From contig PBLQ01000001.1 in assembly GCA_002721815.1 (NCBI GenBank), forward strand, positions 1 to 64,000: 64,000 bases of DNA. Reading direction: 5' to 3'. Positions 1-8,700 of the stretch are shown here, piece by piece; positions within the stretch are counted from its first letter, which is position 1; each line of letters starts with the position of its first letter. The stretch comes from Myxococcales bacterium (lineage in GTDB: Bacteria; Myxococcota; UBA727; GCA-2721815). A model generated the notes under the pieces. It was not told the DNA's origin. It ran no database searches and worked only from the letters and a program-made list of their open reading frames with translations. The position numbers and the translations under genes are program-made.

Positions 1-2
1 TT

Positions 3-371
3 GGCACCCTGCGTAACCTCCCCAACGATACGACAGCGCAAAAGAATGATTTGTTGCATTCCTGCATCACCTGGAGTGGCGTAGACGGCAATGGTGGCGA
101 TGGCAACATCACCAGCGTGGACTGTTACAACCAAGGATTTGCAGGGACTTTGATGGATACTGACGGACTGGAGACCATCAGCAAATTTAAAATCCGCAAC
201 AATAACGTGCACGGCCAGGTGCCCGAAGCCATTTGCAACATGGGCATCAGCACCAACAATTACAGCAGCAGCAACACCTTTGACATCACCGACAATGAAC
301 TGTGCCCCGTCTTTCCATCTTGCATAACTGGCAACGACACGGCAGATCAAGACACATCATCTTGCCCATGA
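3..371 (+). CDS. Leucine-rich repeat protein, C-terminal fragment
   Basis: The reading frame is open from base 3 through the left edge, so this is the 3' end of a longer gene; it stops at TGA 369-371. The translated fragment has a plant-LRR-cap-like segment (HSCITWSGVDGNGG...ITSVDCYNQGF.G.L) followed by a repeat resembling the LRR consensus (ISKFKIRNNNVHGQVPEAI) and a second weaker one (FDITDNELCPVFPSCI). Paired cysteines near the end suggest a capped, exported solenoid. The cap and LxxLxLxxNxxxGxxP pattern are known from plant-type LRR proteins that also occur in some bacteria; a ligand or surface-binding role is inference. It is convergent with the EGF-repeat lipoprotein, 50 bases away. The start, signal peptide and total repeat number lie outside the window. 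Confidence 0.75.
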   Translation, partial: GTLRNLPNDTTAQKNDLLHSCITWSGVDGNGGDGNITSVDCYNQGFAGTLMDTDGLETISKFKIRNNNVHGQVPEAICNMGISTNNYSSSNTFDITDNELCPVFPSCITGNDTADQDTSSCP

Positions 372-376
372 TGGCC

Positions 377-396
377 ATGGATCCACATGGATCCAC
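377..396. repeat. Tandem 10-bp duplication between convergent genes
   Basis: The 10-mer ATGGATCCAC occurs twice head to tail (377-386 and 387-396). Each copy contains the self-complementary TGGATCCA. It lies in the 50-base gap between two convergent stop codons. It has no T-tract, so it is not an obvious rho-independent terminator. Confidence 0.5.
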
Positions 397-421
397 GCTG
401 GCTGGTTAAACGAGCAAATGA

Positions 422-3106
422 CTATTGAGGGCACACATTACCTGTAAACTGACAACCGTAGTTACTCCAAGTTTCGGTTGAAGAGTTCCAAGTGGCAAAA
501 CCCTCATAACCCTGGGTGCAATCACACACACATACCCCCGGAAGCTCCCGGGTCATGTAATCAGGACAAGGCACCTCTGTTTGCGTACAAGTCCCATTGG
601 CCTCACAGGTTCGGGAGTGACCCGCCACATATGGACATTGGTATTGGTTATTACACTCCGCACAGGCGCCCAAAGAGTCGTTCCAATAAGGCGTGGCCCC
701 TGAGCAGGCACTGTCGCAATCGGTTCCGTTGGCGTTTAAGGTAAAACCGTCGTTACAAGAACACGTGAAAGAACCGACATTATTCGTACAATTCTGGGCG
801 CATCCGTCGGTATTGGCGGTGCACTCATCGATATCTACGCAGGGGGATTCGATACCGCCACCGCTGTAACCTGTATCACAAGAACAGGTATAGCTGTTTG
901 CTGTGGGCGTAGAACAAGTCCCCCCCGGGCCGCAATCTGCCGAAGCACATTCATCGATATCCACACAGGGCGTTTCAACTCCCCCTCCGGAATAGCCCTG
1001 CGCACAGGTACAAGTGTAACTGTTCACATTAGGTGTTGAACAGGTGCCCCCAGGACCACAATTGGCCGAAGCGCATTCATCGATATCATTGCACACATGT
1101 CCGCCCGTGGTGTTGGAACACGTATATCCGCCACCACAACCATGAGTACCCAATGCGCATTCATTCACATCTACACAACTGTAACTTCCTGTGGTGTTTG
1201 CACACGTGTACCCACCGCCACAACTGTGTGCCCCTGAAGCACACTCATCGATATCTTCACCACAAGTTGCGCCAGTGAAGCCGCTGCCACAATCACAGGT
1301 AAAACCAGCAATGCCATCCACACATGCACCACCATTCTGGCAAGGGTTGTTCTCGCACTCATCAATTTCTTCACACGAAAAGCCACTTTCAAAGTTGATA
1401 CACTCATATCCGTTTTCACAATCATCCGTGCCCTGTAAACATTCGTTAATGTCATTACAGGCATAATCACCGTTGGTGTTTGTGCAAGCATAACCAGCAC
1501 CACAAATGTTCACGTCCAAATCGCATTCGTTGATATCGAGGCACTCAAAACCCCCCGGGGTATTGTTGCAGTTATACCCCACACCGCAGTTATCTGTCCC
1601 CAAGGCGCACTCGTCAATGTCATCGGCGCAGGTCAAACCAGTGAAGCCATCAGAACAGCTGCACACAAAACCATCGATGCCATCAACGCACGTACCACTA
1701 TTTAAGCACGGGCTCGCAGCACAATCATCAATGTCTTCGCAGGAAAAACCGCCATCAAAATTAATGCAGCTATACCCGGAACCGCAATCGTGGGTTCCCA
1801 AAAGGCACTCGTTGGCATCACTGCAAGTATAACTTCCTGGGGTGTTGTCACAGAGGTAACCCTCGCCACAAACATCAACGTCAGAAACACACTCGTTGAT
1901 GTCATTACAATCAAAGCTGCCCGTAGTGTTCGCACACGCAAAGCCCGCCAAACAATTATCGGTACCCAAGGTGCATTCATCAATATCAGTGGCACAAGTG
2001 GCCCCTTCAAATCCATCGGCACAATCACACGTGTAGCCATTGTCACCATCAATGCACACACCACCATTCAAGCACGAACCGATGGTACAATCATCAACGT
2101 TGTCACTGCATGAAGCACCTGAAAAACCTTCTGAACAAGTACAAGTAAAGCTGTTGACCCCATCGGTGCATGTTCCATTGTTTTGGCAAGGGTTGGGGTC
2201 GCAGTCATTAATATTCGTTTCACATAGGGCGCCTTCAAAGCCCGCCGTGCAAGCACAGGTCACAGTGTCATCGTTTTCACTGCACGTCCCGTTGTTATTA
2301 CAAGGATTGGGGTCACAGCCATCCACATCTGTTTGACAATTGTCCCCGGCGTACCCGTCAGGGCAAGTACAGGTATAACTGTCGATCCCATCTACGCATT
2401 CGCCCCCATTGAGGCAGGGGGTGCTGGCGCAATCATCGACATTCGTCTCGCAATTGGTGCCCGCAAACCCAGTGGGGCAAGTGCAGGTATAACTGTCTAC
2501 ACCATCGGTGCAGACCCCAGCATTTAAACAAGGTTCGTCTTCGCAGTCATCAATATTGGTTTCACAGTCATCGCCGGTGTAGCCTGCCGCACACTCGCAA
2601 TCAAAGCCGCCGGGTTCGTTCACACAAACCTGATGGGTCCCGCACACACTGGACACTGAAGCGCACTCATCCACATCCACGCAGGAGCTGCCTTGTAATT
2701 GGTACCCCAGTTCGCAAACGCACTCCATAAGATCGTCCACCACCTCACAAACGCTATTTTCTTCGCAATCTAAATCGCATGGGCCGCACACCCCTTCAGC
2801 GTCACAATAGGGGTTTTCGGCCGTGCAATCGGCCGCCGTGAGACACTCAGGCCCTCCCGCATCCATCACGGGGCCCATAGGAGAATGGCCCGCATCCATC
2901 GCTGAATTCACCAAATCACCGCCTGCGTCCACGATCGGTCCTGGGGGTGGGTTATTTGAACCAGCATCAGCCAACACACCACTTTGATTGCCACCCAGGT
3001 CAAGGCCAGCATCAATGGCATCCGCGAGTTCTTGAGTGGGAATGGGTGAGCGCCCACAACTTAAGGCCAAGGTAAAAACAGACCAACAGATTAAATGACG
3101 ATTCAT
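422..3106 (-). CDS. Large EGF-like calcium-binding repeat lipoprotein
   Basis: The protein has about 894 residues. A hydrophobic N-terminus ends in a lipobox-like ALSC at residues 14-17, so it is probably lipidated and exported. Residues about 30-90 form a linker with five DAG motifs. About 20 EGF-type modules follow. Many carry the calcium-binding start D-(I/V/N)-(D/N)-E/D-C and a consensus for Asp/Asn hydroxylation-type repeats. Eleven modules have six cysteines; eight are shortened to four. The C-terminal ~95 residues are cysteine-rich but not clearly EGF. ATG at 3106 is preferred over the adjacent GTG at 3109 because it sits 7 bases from AGGTG. The role is probably surface adhesion or cell-cell contact, by analogy with EGF proteins; this is inference. 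The gene stands alone, downstream of pbpC on the same strand after a 287-base gap. Confidence 0.9.
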   Translation of the reverse strand: MNRHLICWSVFTLALSCGRSPIPTQELADAIDAGLDLGGNQSGVLADAGSNNPPPGPIVDAGGDLVNSAMDAGHSPMGPVMDAGGPECLTAADCTAENPYCDAEGVCGPCDLDCEENSVCEVVDDLMECVCELGYQLQGSSCVDVDECASVSSVCGTHQVCVNEPGGFDCECAAGYTGDDCETNIDDCEDEPCLNAGVCTDGVDSYTCTCPTGFAGTNCETNVDDCASTPCLNGGECVDGIDSYTCTCPDGYAGDNCQTDVDGCDPNPCNNNGTCSENDDTVTCACTAGFEGALCETNINDCDPNPCQNNGTCTDGVNSFTCTCSEGFSGASCSDNVDDCTIGSCLNGGVCIDGDNGYTCDCADGFEGATCATDIDECTLGTDNCLAGFACANTTGSFDCNDINECVSDVDVCGEGYLCDNTPGSYTCSDANECLLGTHDCGSGYSCINFDGGFSCEDIDDCAASPCLNSGTCVDGIDGFVCSCSDGFTGLTCADDIDECALGTDNCGVGYNCNNTPGGFECLDINECDLDVNICGAGYACTNTNGDYACNDINECLQGTDDCENGYECINFESGFSCEEIDECENNPCQNGGACVDGIAGFTCDCGSGFTGATCGEDIDECASGAHSCGGGYTCANTTGSYSCVDVNECALGTHGCGGGYTCSNTTGGHVCNDIDECASANCGPGGTCSTPNVNSYTCTCAQGYSGGGVETPCVDIDECASADCGPGGTCSTPTANSYTCSCDTGYSGGGIESPCVDIDECTANTDGCAQNCTNNVGSFTCSCNDGFTLNANGTDCDSACSGATPYWNDSLGACAECNNQYQCPYVAGHSRTCEANGTCTQTEVPCPDYMTRELPGVCVCDCTQGYEGFATWNSSTETWSNYGCQFTGNVCPQ
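1091..2107 (-). repeat. Higher-order tetrad repeat of EGF modules
   Basis: Within the EGF lipoprotein, a block of one six-cysteine module followed by three four-cysteine modules is repeated. Block A is at 1739-2107 and block B at 1373-1738. A third block at 1091-1372 keeps only one six- and two four-cysteine modules. Blocks A and B align in register: both have ...LGTDNC in the first short module, a DV..CG.GY.C pattern in the second, and GY.CINF..GFSC in the third. This points to duplication of a whole ~122-residue block rather than of single modules. Confidence 0.8.
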
Positions 3107-3119
3107 CACAATTCACCTC

Positions 3120-3188
3120 TGGCGCGACTCAGGCGCCAACTTCATTATGGGGCCCCAAGCGGCCCGCATGGTTTGTCAGTGACAAACC
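3120..3188 (-). promoter_or_regulatory. Cluster of dyads upstream of the EGF lipoprotein gene
   Basis: The 287-base gap between pbpC and the EGF gene contains a perfect 19-base palindrome, GGTTTGTCA-G-TGACAAACC (3170-3188), which is a good operator candidate. A GC-rich hairpin, TGGCGC-7-GCGCCA (3120-3138), lies directly upstream of the ribosome binding site on the minus strand. GGGGCCCC lies between them. No convincing -35/-10 pair was found. The rest of the gap (about 3190-3393) shows nothing recognisable. Confidence 0.4.
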
Positions 3189-3393
3189 TTATTGTATTCA
3201 GTGGGTTATCTCACCTTGCCCACACGACGTGCGATCCAACATGTAGCATAAAACCCCATGGCGCCCCAAGAGCATCACCCTTAAATCACTTAAATTCAAA
3301 GAAGACCGGCCGAGATGAGGATGAAAAGGCCCCAACCTCCACCAGAACACGTTCGTGCAGAAGCAACGCCATCGCGCCTATAAGGTAGAACCT

Positions 3394-5754
3394 TTAACGC
3401 ACCTTGATCTGCCGACGAGCGGAAGCCCCGGTTTCATCGGTCACCACCAGCTGATGAATACCTGGTTTGGGTGCCCACCAAATCCGCTCCGATGGGGATG
3501 CGGTCCCCAAATACCGTCCGTCAATAAACCAACTCAAGGTGGTGCCTCTGAGGGTTTCGGCCGCAAAGGGAATCTCCTGGTCTTGGGGTGACAATCCCGG
3601 AATGAGCAGATGGGTTTCGCCCACACGGGGAGACAAGATCACGGGTGGTGAGCGATCGGTGGTGGATTCACAACCTGGCATCAATTGCGGCGCCACCGGC
3701 AGACGCTGATTGGTATCGCCCAACCAACGTTTGAGCGACGCCGGCCACTGCACAAAAGTTTCTTCATGGTAAGAACGACCCGCACGACACGTGGGCGTTA
3801 GCCTTAACCCCGTCTCGTCATCGATGTGGGCCTTGATGTGATAGGGGCACTGTGTGGTGGGGACACTGTGTTTCAAAGCAAAAGCATCCACCAAATGCTG
3901 ACAGCCCGGTCCAGGTACATGCCCAGATAAACCACACACCTGTACCTCCACGATGTCCATGGTGGGCTGATCGGCTTGTGCTTCTTTGGGCGTTTCTAAT
4001 GCATCGAACATATCGAATAAAATAGGCGCAGCGGTTTGCCCGCCCACCAAATGTGAACTGGCTTGTTGATCGAAATTACCCAGCCATACCACAACAGTGT
4101 ACTGCTCGTTGAACCCAGCCGACCAAGCATCCCGATGCCCAAAACTGGTGCCCGTTTTCCAAAAGATATGCGGCGGAATCCCCGTCATTTTTCGACGCGA
4201 CGGAAAGTCGGGGCGATCTTTGATGCCCAACGCGCGACGCGTTAAATAGGCAGCACCCGGATCGAAAATTTTATAACCGGTGTCTGTGGCCATGGTTTCT
4301 TCTTTAAATATTTGCAGTGGTTGATAGGTGCCATTTCGTGCGATGGTGCCGTATACCGATGCCAACTCCAAGGGGCTTAACTCCAGCCCGCCAATGGCCG
4401 CACTCAACCCATAAAAACCCGGTTTCGTTTGGAGGCTTTCCACGCCCATGCTGCGCAAGGTCCCCAAAAAGTGCTCCACGTTAATTCGGTGGAGCAACCG
4501 AACAAAAGGGACGTTGAGAGACTGAGACAATGCACTCTCCAAAGACACCATACCTTGAAAGTTTCCGGAGTAATTTTTTGGTGCATACCCAGCATAGGTG
4601 GCGGGGATGTCCAAAATAATGGTTTGGGGCAGTACCAACCCTTGATCGATGGCCATGGCATAAATCAACGGTTTGAGCGTGGAGCCAGGAGATCTGGGAA
4701 CCGTAAATCCCTGAATCTCTCCCGCGTGCGCTTTGTCATTAAAATCAATATTGCCCACCAAAGCACGAACTTTACCGCTCTCATTTTCCACCACCACCAT
4801 CACGCCATTGTAAATGCCCTTCCTGTGGAGGCTTTTTTGCTCTCCTAAGAAAATATGCTGCGCCATGCGCTGAATGCCTCGGTCAAGATGTGTATCCACT
4901 GCTAACGCTTTTTTCTGAGCGCTCAGCCAATAAGCCGAATGGGGAATTTCTCTAGGCAAGGGCAGCAGTTTCGCTGGCACGGAGGTATGCTTGATGGTTT
5001 TCAACATATCCGTTGCTGTGACTTTCTGTTGGGCATGCCCTAGGGGAAGCACATTCCATTCTGCCAATGCGGATGCGATGGTGTCCCGTGCGTGTTTCAA
5101 GCGTTGCACGTTGGCGCGCCTGGGATACCGTTCCTGGGGGCGCTGTGGCACGGCCAACAAAGTGGCGATCTCAGCCGGGCTCAAGTCCTGAGCCCCATGG
5201 CCGAAGTAAGACCACGACGCGGCCTGCACCCCTTCAAGGTTTTTACCAAATGAAACATATTGTATGTATTTTTCGAGAATCTCATTTTTGGAAAAATGCA
5301 TCTCAAGTTGAAACGCCCGCACCATTTCGGTGATCTTCGCGGTCAGGGTGCGCGGCCTGGGCTCCAATACCCGGACCAACTGCATGGTCAACGTGGAGGC
5401 ACCGGTTTTCACTTGTCCGTGGTAGCCATTCACTGCAACTGCTCGAACCAGGGCAATGGGGTCCACGCCCAGGTGCCACCAAAATCGTTTGTCCTCGTAA
5501 CGCACCAAGGCATTCAAGTAGTCTGGGTCCACCTCGTCTAATTTGGTGGCAATGCGCCATTTATCATCAGAAGAAAGAAAGACGTGGGCCGGGACATCAT
5601 CTTCAAAAGAAATGATTTTAGAACCTGACGCTGATAATCTTTCGGGCAGAGGTAAAGCCCACAATACCCATAAAAGGCACACCCCCGTCCCGCCCATTGA
5701 CAACAGAACGATTATCCAGTTTTTGGAACTTCTCTGATGAGACCCTGAAGACAT
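3394..5754 (-). CDS. pbpC: Penicillin-binding protein 1C
   Basis: This is a bifunctional class A-type peptidoglycan synthase of 786 residues. One N-terminal membrane helix (about 12-34) anchors it in the inner membrane. The glycosyltransferase domain contains YEDKRFWWHLGVD, with catalytic Glu87, and GASTLTMQLVR. The transpeptidase domain has SxxK (S358-TLK), SxN (S412-LN) and KTGTS (533-537). The C-terminal ~100 residues form the beta-rich domain typical of PBP1C. All catalytic motifs are intact. ATG at 5754 is preceded by AAAGG; the stop of the alpha-2-macroglobulin gene is 22 bases upstream, so the two are probably co-transcribed. This pairing is the known yfhM-pbpC arrangement, thought to link wall repair with defence against host or rival proteases. 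Confidence 0.95.
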   Translation of the reverse strand: MSSGSHQRSSKNWIIVLLSMGGTGVCLLWVLWALPLPERLSASGSKIISFEDDVPAHVFLSSDDKWRIATKLDEVDPDYLNALVRYEDKRFWWHLGVDPIALVRAVAVNGYHGQVKTGASTLTMQLVRVLEPRPRTLTAKITEMVRAFQLEMHFSKNEILEKYIQYVSFGKNLEGVQAASWSYFGHGAQDLSPAEIATLLAVPQRPQERYPRRANVQRLKHARDTIASALAEWNVLPLGHAQQKVTATDMLKTIKHTSVPAKLLPLPREIPHSAYWLSAQKKALAVDTHLDRGIQRMAQHIFLGEQKSLHRKGIYNGVMVVVENESGKVRALVGNIDFNDKAHAGEIQGFTVPRSPGSTLKPLIYAMAIDQGLVLPQTIILDIPATYAGYAPKNYSGNFQGMVSLESALSQSLNVPFVRLLHRINVEHFLGTLRSMGVESLQTKPGFYGLSAAIGGLELSPLELASVYGTIARNGTYQPLQIFKEETMATDTGYKIFDPGAAYLTRRALGIKDRPDFPSRRKMTGIPPHIFWKTGTSFGHRDAWSAGFNEQYTVVVWLGNFDQQASSHLVGGQTAAPILFDMFDALETPKEAQADQPTMDIVEVQVCGLSGHVPGPGCQHLVDAFALKHSVPTTQCPYHIKAHIDDETGLRLTPTCRAGRSYHEETFVQWPASLKRWLGDTNQRLPVAPQLMPGCESTTDRSPPVILSPRVGETHLLIPGLSPQDQEIPFAAETLRGTTLSWFIDGRYLGTASPSERIWWAPKPGIHQLVVTDETGASARRQIKVR

Positions 5755-5776
5755 GAATACCTTTATTGGGTTTGGC

Positions 5777-8700
5777 TTAATTCAAAAATTCTTCCCATGG
5801 TCCGGGAATGACCACGTTCTTACCGGGCTCCCGTGCCCAGATTTCTGGATCGTACATGGCTTCCGCCTCCACTGGAGGCATCACAAATTGCCCGGAGGTC
5901 ACCGACCGTACCGCGTACAAAAACGTACGTCGTTGTTGGGCGTCGAGCTTGCCGAACAACTCAATACGGTCGTCACGAATGTTCATGTAATCGGTGGACC
6001 ATTTTTTACGATCATTATACCAAGAAGTGGCTTGGCTACGCCCCAAACGAGGGTTCTCGATTTCCCAACCCGATGGAATGCGATCCACCAAAGCAATATT
6101 TTGAATGGCATCATTGGTGGTGTTGGCGATTTCGACCTGAATATAAACCACTTTACCGAAAGCTACTGATCCGTCTGTGAGGTCCAATTGCTTCCCTTCA
6201 GAATTGTGAAAGGTCCGCTTGAGTGAGAGTCCATTGCCCCCAAATTCATATACTGCATCCTTTTTGATGCCCTCGCTGCTCAAGACGAGATACACCGGGG
6301 AATCTCCTTTATCATTCAGCTTTAAGGAAAGTGTTTTGTACTCGCTGGCCCTGGCCACATGCCAAATTCGCTCTGCGGTTTTGGTGAGGTTCGACTGTTT
6401 GAACTTTTTCCCATCTGCGAGCAAATCGGGTGCTTTGAACTGCTCGGCACCAGCATTCACGTATTTTGCCAGTCCAGTGGTGCCCCAAACCAGCTCTTGG
6501 GTGGTATACCAAGAACTTCGGTTCCCTCGTAAGTTGTTCGCCACCAGATCGGCCAAACGCTGCCCCGCCTTATCGGACTTAAACAGGTCCGCAAAAACAT
6601 TCAGCATAAAACCTCTGCGCCGACGGTCAGAATAAAAGGACCAGGAGTTACGTCGTTTTTTCTCAACGGAAGAGACGTCTGGATTTTTCAAATCCCCTTC
6701 GTAGCGCCGATCCCCCGCCAAATACAACGCAGCTTGCATCATGTACAAATATTCCTTTTCTTGTGATTTTAACTTCCGTCCCTGAAGATCCGCCACCAGA
6801 TTCTGCAAACGCCCTTTTCGCCCCTGGCCATTGAGCGCTACGAGATAGTGAAAATAGGGTTCTGCATCGCGGTAGTATCGGTAAGAACGCGCGTTGCGAT
6901 TCAAATTGCCATAACGATTGGTCAGCTCGTTCCCCATATACTCTAAAGCATCATCGATGCGATCTTTCTCCACGGGATAGCCCAATTTCTGTGCATCCAT
7001 GAGCATGTGCGTGGCGTAGGCCGTTCCCCAATGGGTGGGCGAGTGACCCCCGGGCCAATAGGCAAATCCGCCACTGGGGGTCTGCATGGAAAGGACCCGG
7101 TTGATACCGTGCATGACCATGTCCTCAACGTCTTTGCCTTTAGATAAGGTGGGATTAGAACGAATATAGTTCCCCATGGCCAATAAGGGGCGGGTCGAAG
7201 AGGTTGTTTGTTCGATACAACCATAGGGATAACGAATGAGGTGGGTGAGGTGATCGAAGACATCAGCATAAGGATTACTGGTCACCCACACTTCTGTTTT
7301 TTCAGTGGTGGGCAGCCAATCGCCGATAAGGGGTTTTAAATCGGTCTCTCCCTCCTGCAGTTCGATGCGCTGAACCATTCTGTTTTTGGGTTTGGCAATC
7401 CCAAATGGCACGTCTAATTTTTCCTTTGAAACCAATTTGCCCGCTGAAGCTTCGACCCACAAACTGGCCGCACCCAACAATTGCTCCGCCGTGACCTCGA
7501 ATACCACGGTCCCATTTTCACCGTTTTTCAACGTAATGGATTTACTTCCCGTGCCCTTAACGGTCACTGGGGCCAAATCTTTTTTCCACGCTTTCATTTC
7601 CAAACCAGGAATCGGGAGTTGTTTGGACTTCATTTTCACGGTGACCTTTTGTTTGTTACCAGACAGATTGGTCACAAACACCGGTACCTCTGCCTTGTCA
7701 CCACGAATCAAAAACCGCGGTAAGGTGGTTTGCAAGACCAAAGGATCACGTACCAACACTTCGGCTTCCCCCTGCCCCATCTGGGTTGAAGAAGCAGTGA
7801 CCACCATCACACGCAAAGCACCTCGGTACTGAGGGACATCAAAAGACACCGTGGCCTTGCCGTTTTCATCAATGCTCACGGGACCCGACCAAAGCGCCAC
7901 CGGCTTCACGGGTTGTACCCGGCCTTGTGCTTTTGCCTCTTCGTCACCACCCGTGGACAACGCTGTATCGGTGCTTTGTTGCAGCATGTTCCAACCGATG
8001 GTCTCGAAGGTTTTCACCTCTAACCGGTGCTTCTTAAAAATGGCAGGAAAGGGATCGGGGGTTTTAAACCGTGTTAATGATAAAATCCCTTCGTCCACCA
8101 CCGCCACCGTCGCAATAGAGGGTTTGTCGCTTTTGGGGATCTCGATTTTCACATCCAATCGGGAGTTTGAGCGCACCTCTTTGGGCACGGTGATTTTGAG
8201 GTCTTGGGTGAATTGCGCGGGTCGCATTCGAACAGATTGTACACCATAAGCACGGTCCGGCAAAAATGATTGCGCCGACTCCAAATGAGGATCTTTCATC
8301 AAGAACGCACTCACATAAACATTGGCGTAAAATTGGGGCACTTCAAAGGACCAGCTGTTTTCACCGGCAGTGACTTTTGTGATTTGGCTTTCCAATACCC
8401 GGTCGGTTTCCACCGTCCATAAAACATCGCCCGAAAAAGGCGCCTTCACCGTGACTGTCACCTTTTCGTCCACGCCAATCGTTTTGGGTGTCTGAATTTG
8501 AAGCGAGGTGGGCTGTAAAGGCCTTGGCGTTTGGTCTCGTGAACTTTCATCAGGTCGCCAATAATAACGGTTGTCCTCTCCCTCGACCTTAACATCTGTT
8601 TGGGCCTGCCCCGCTTTAACACGAATCAAATAAGCCGCTGCATTTTGGTCGGGGGTTAGCTTGGTTTTAAAGCGGCCGTTGTCGACTTTAATTTTGCCCT

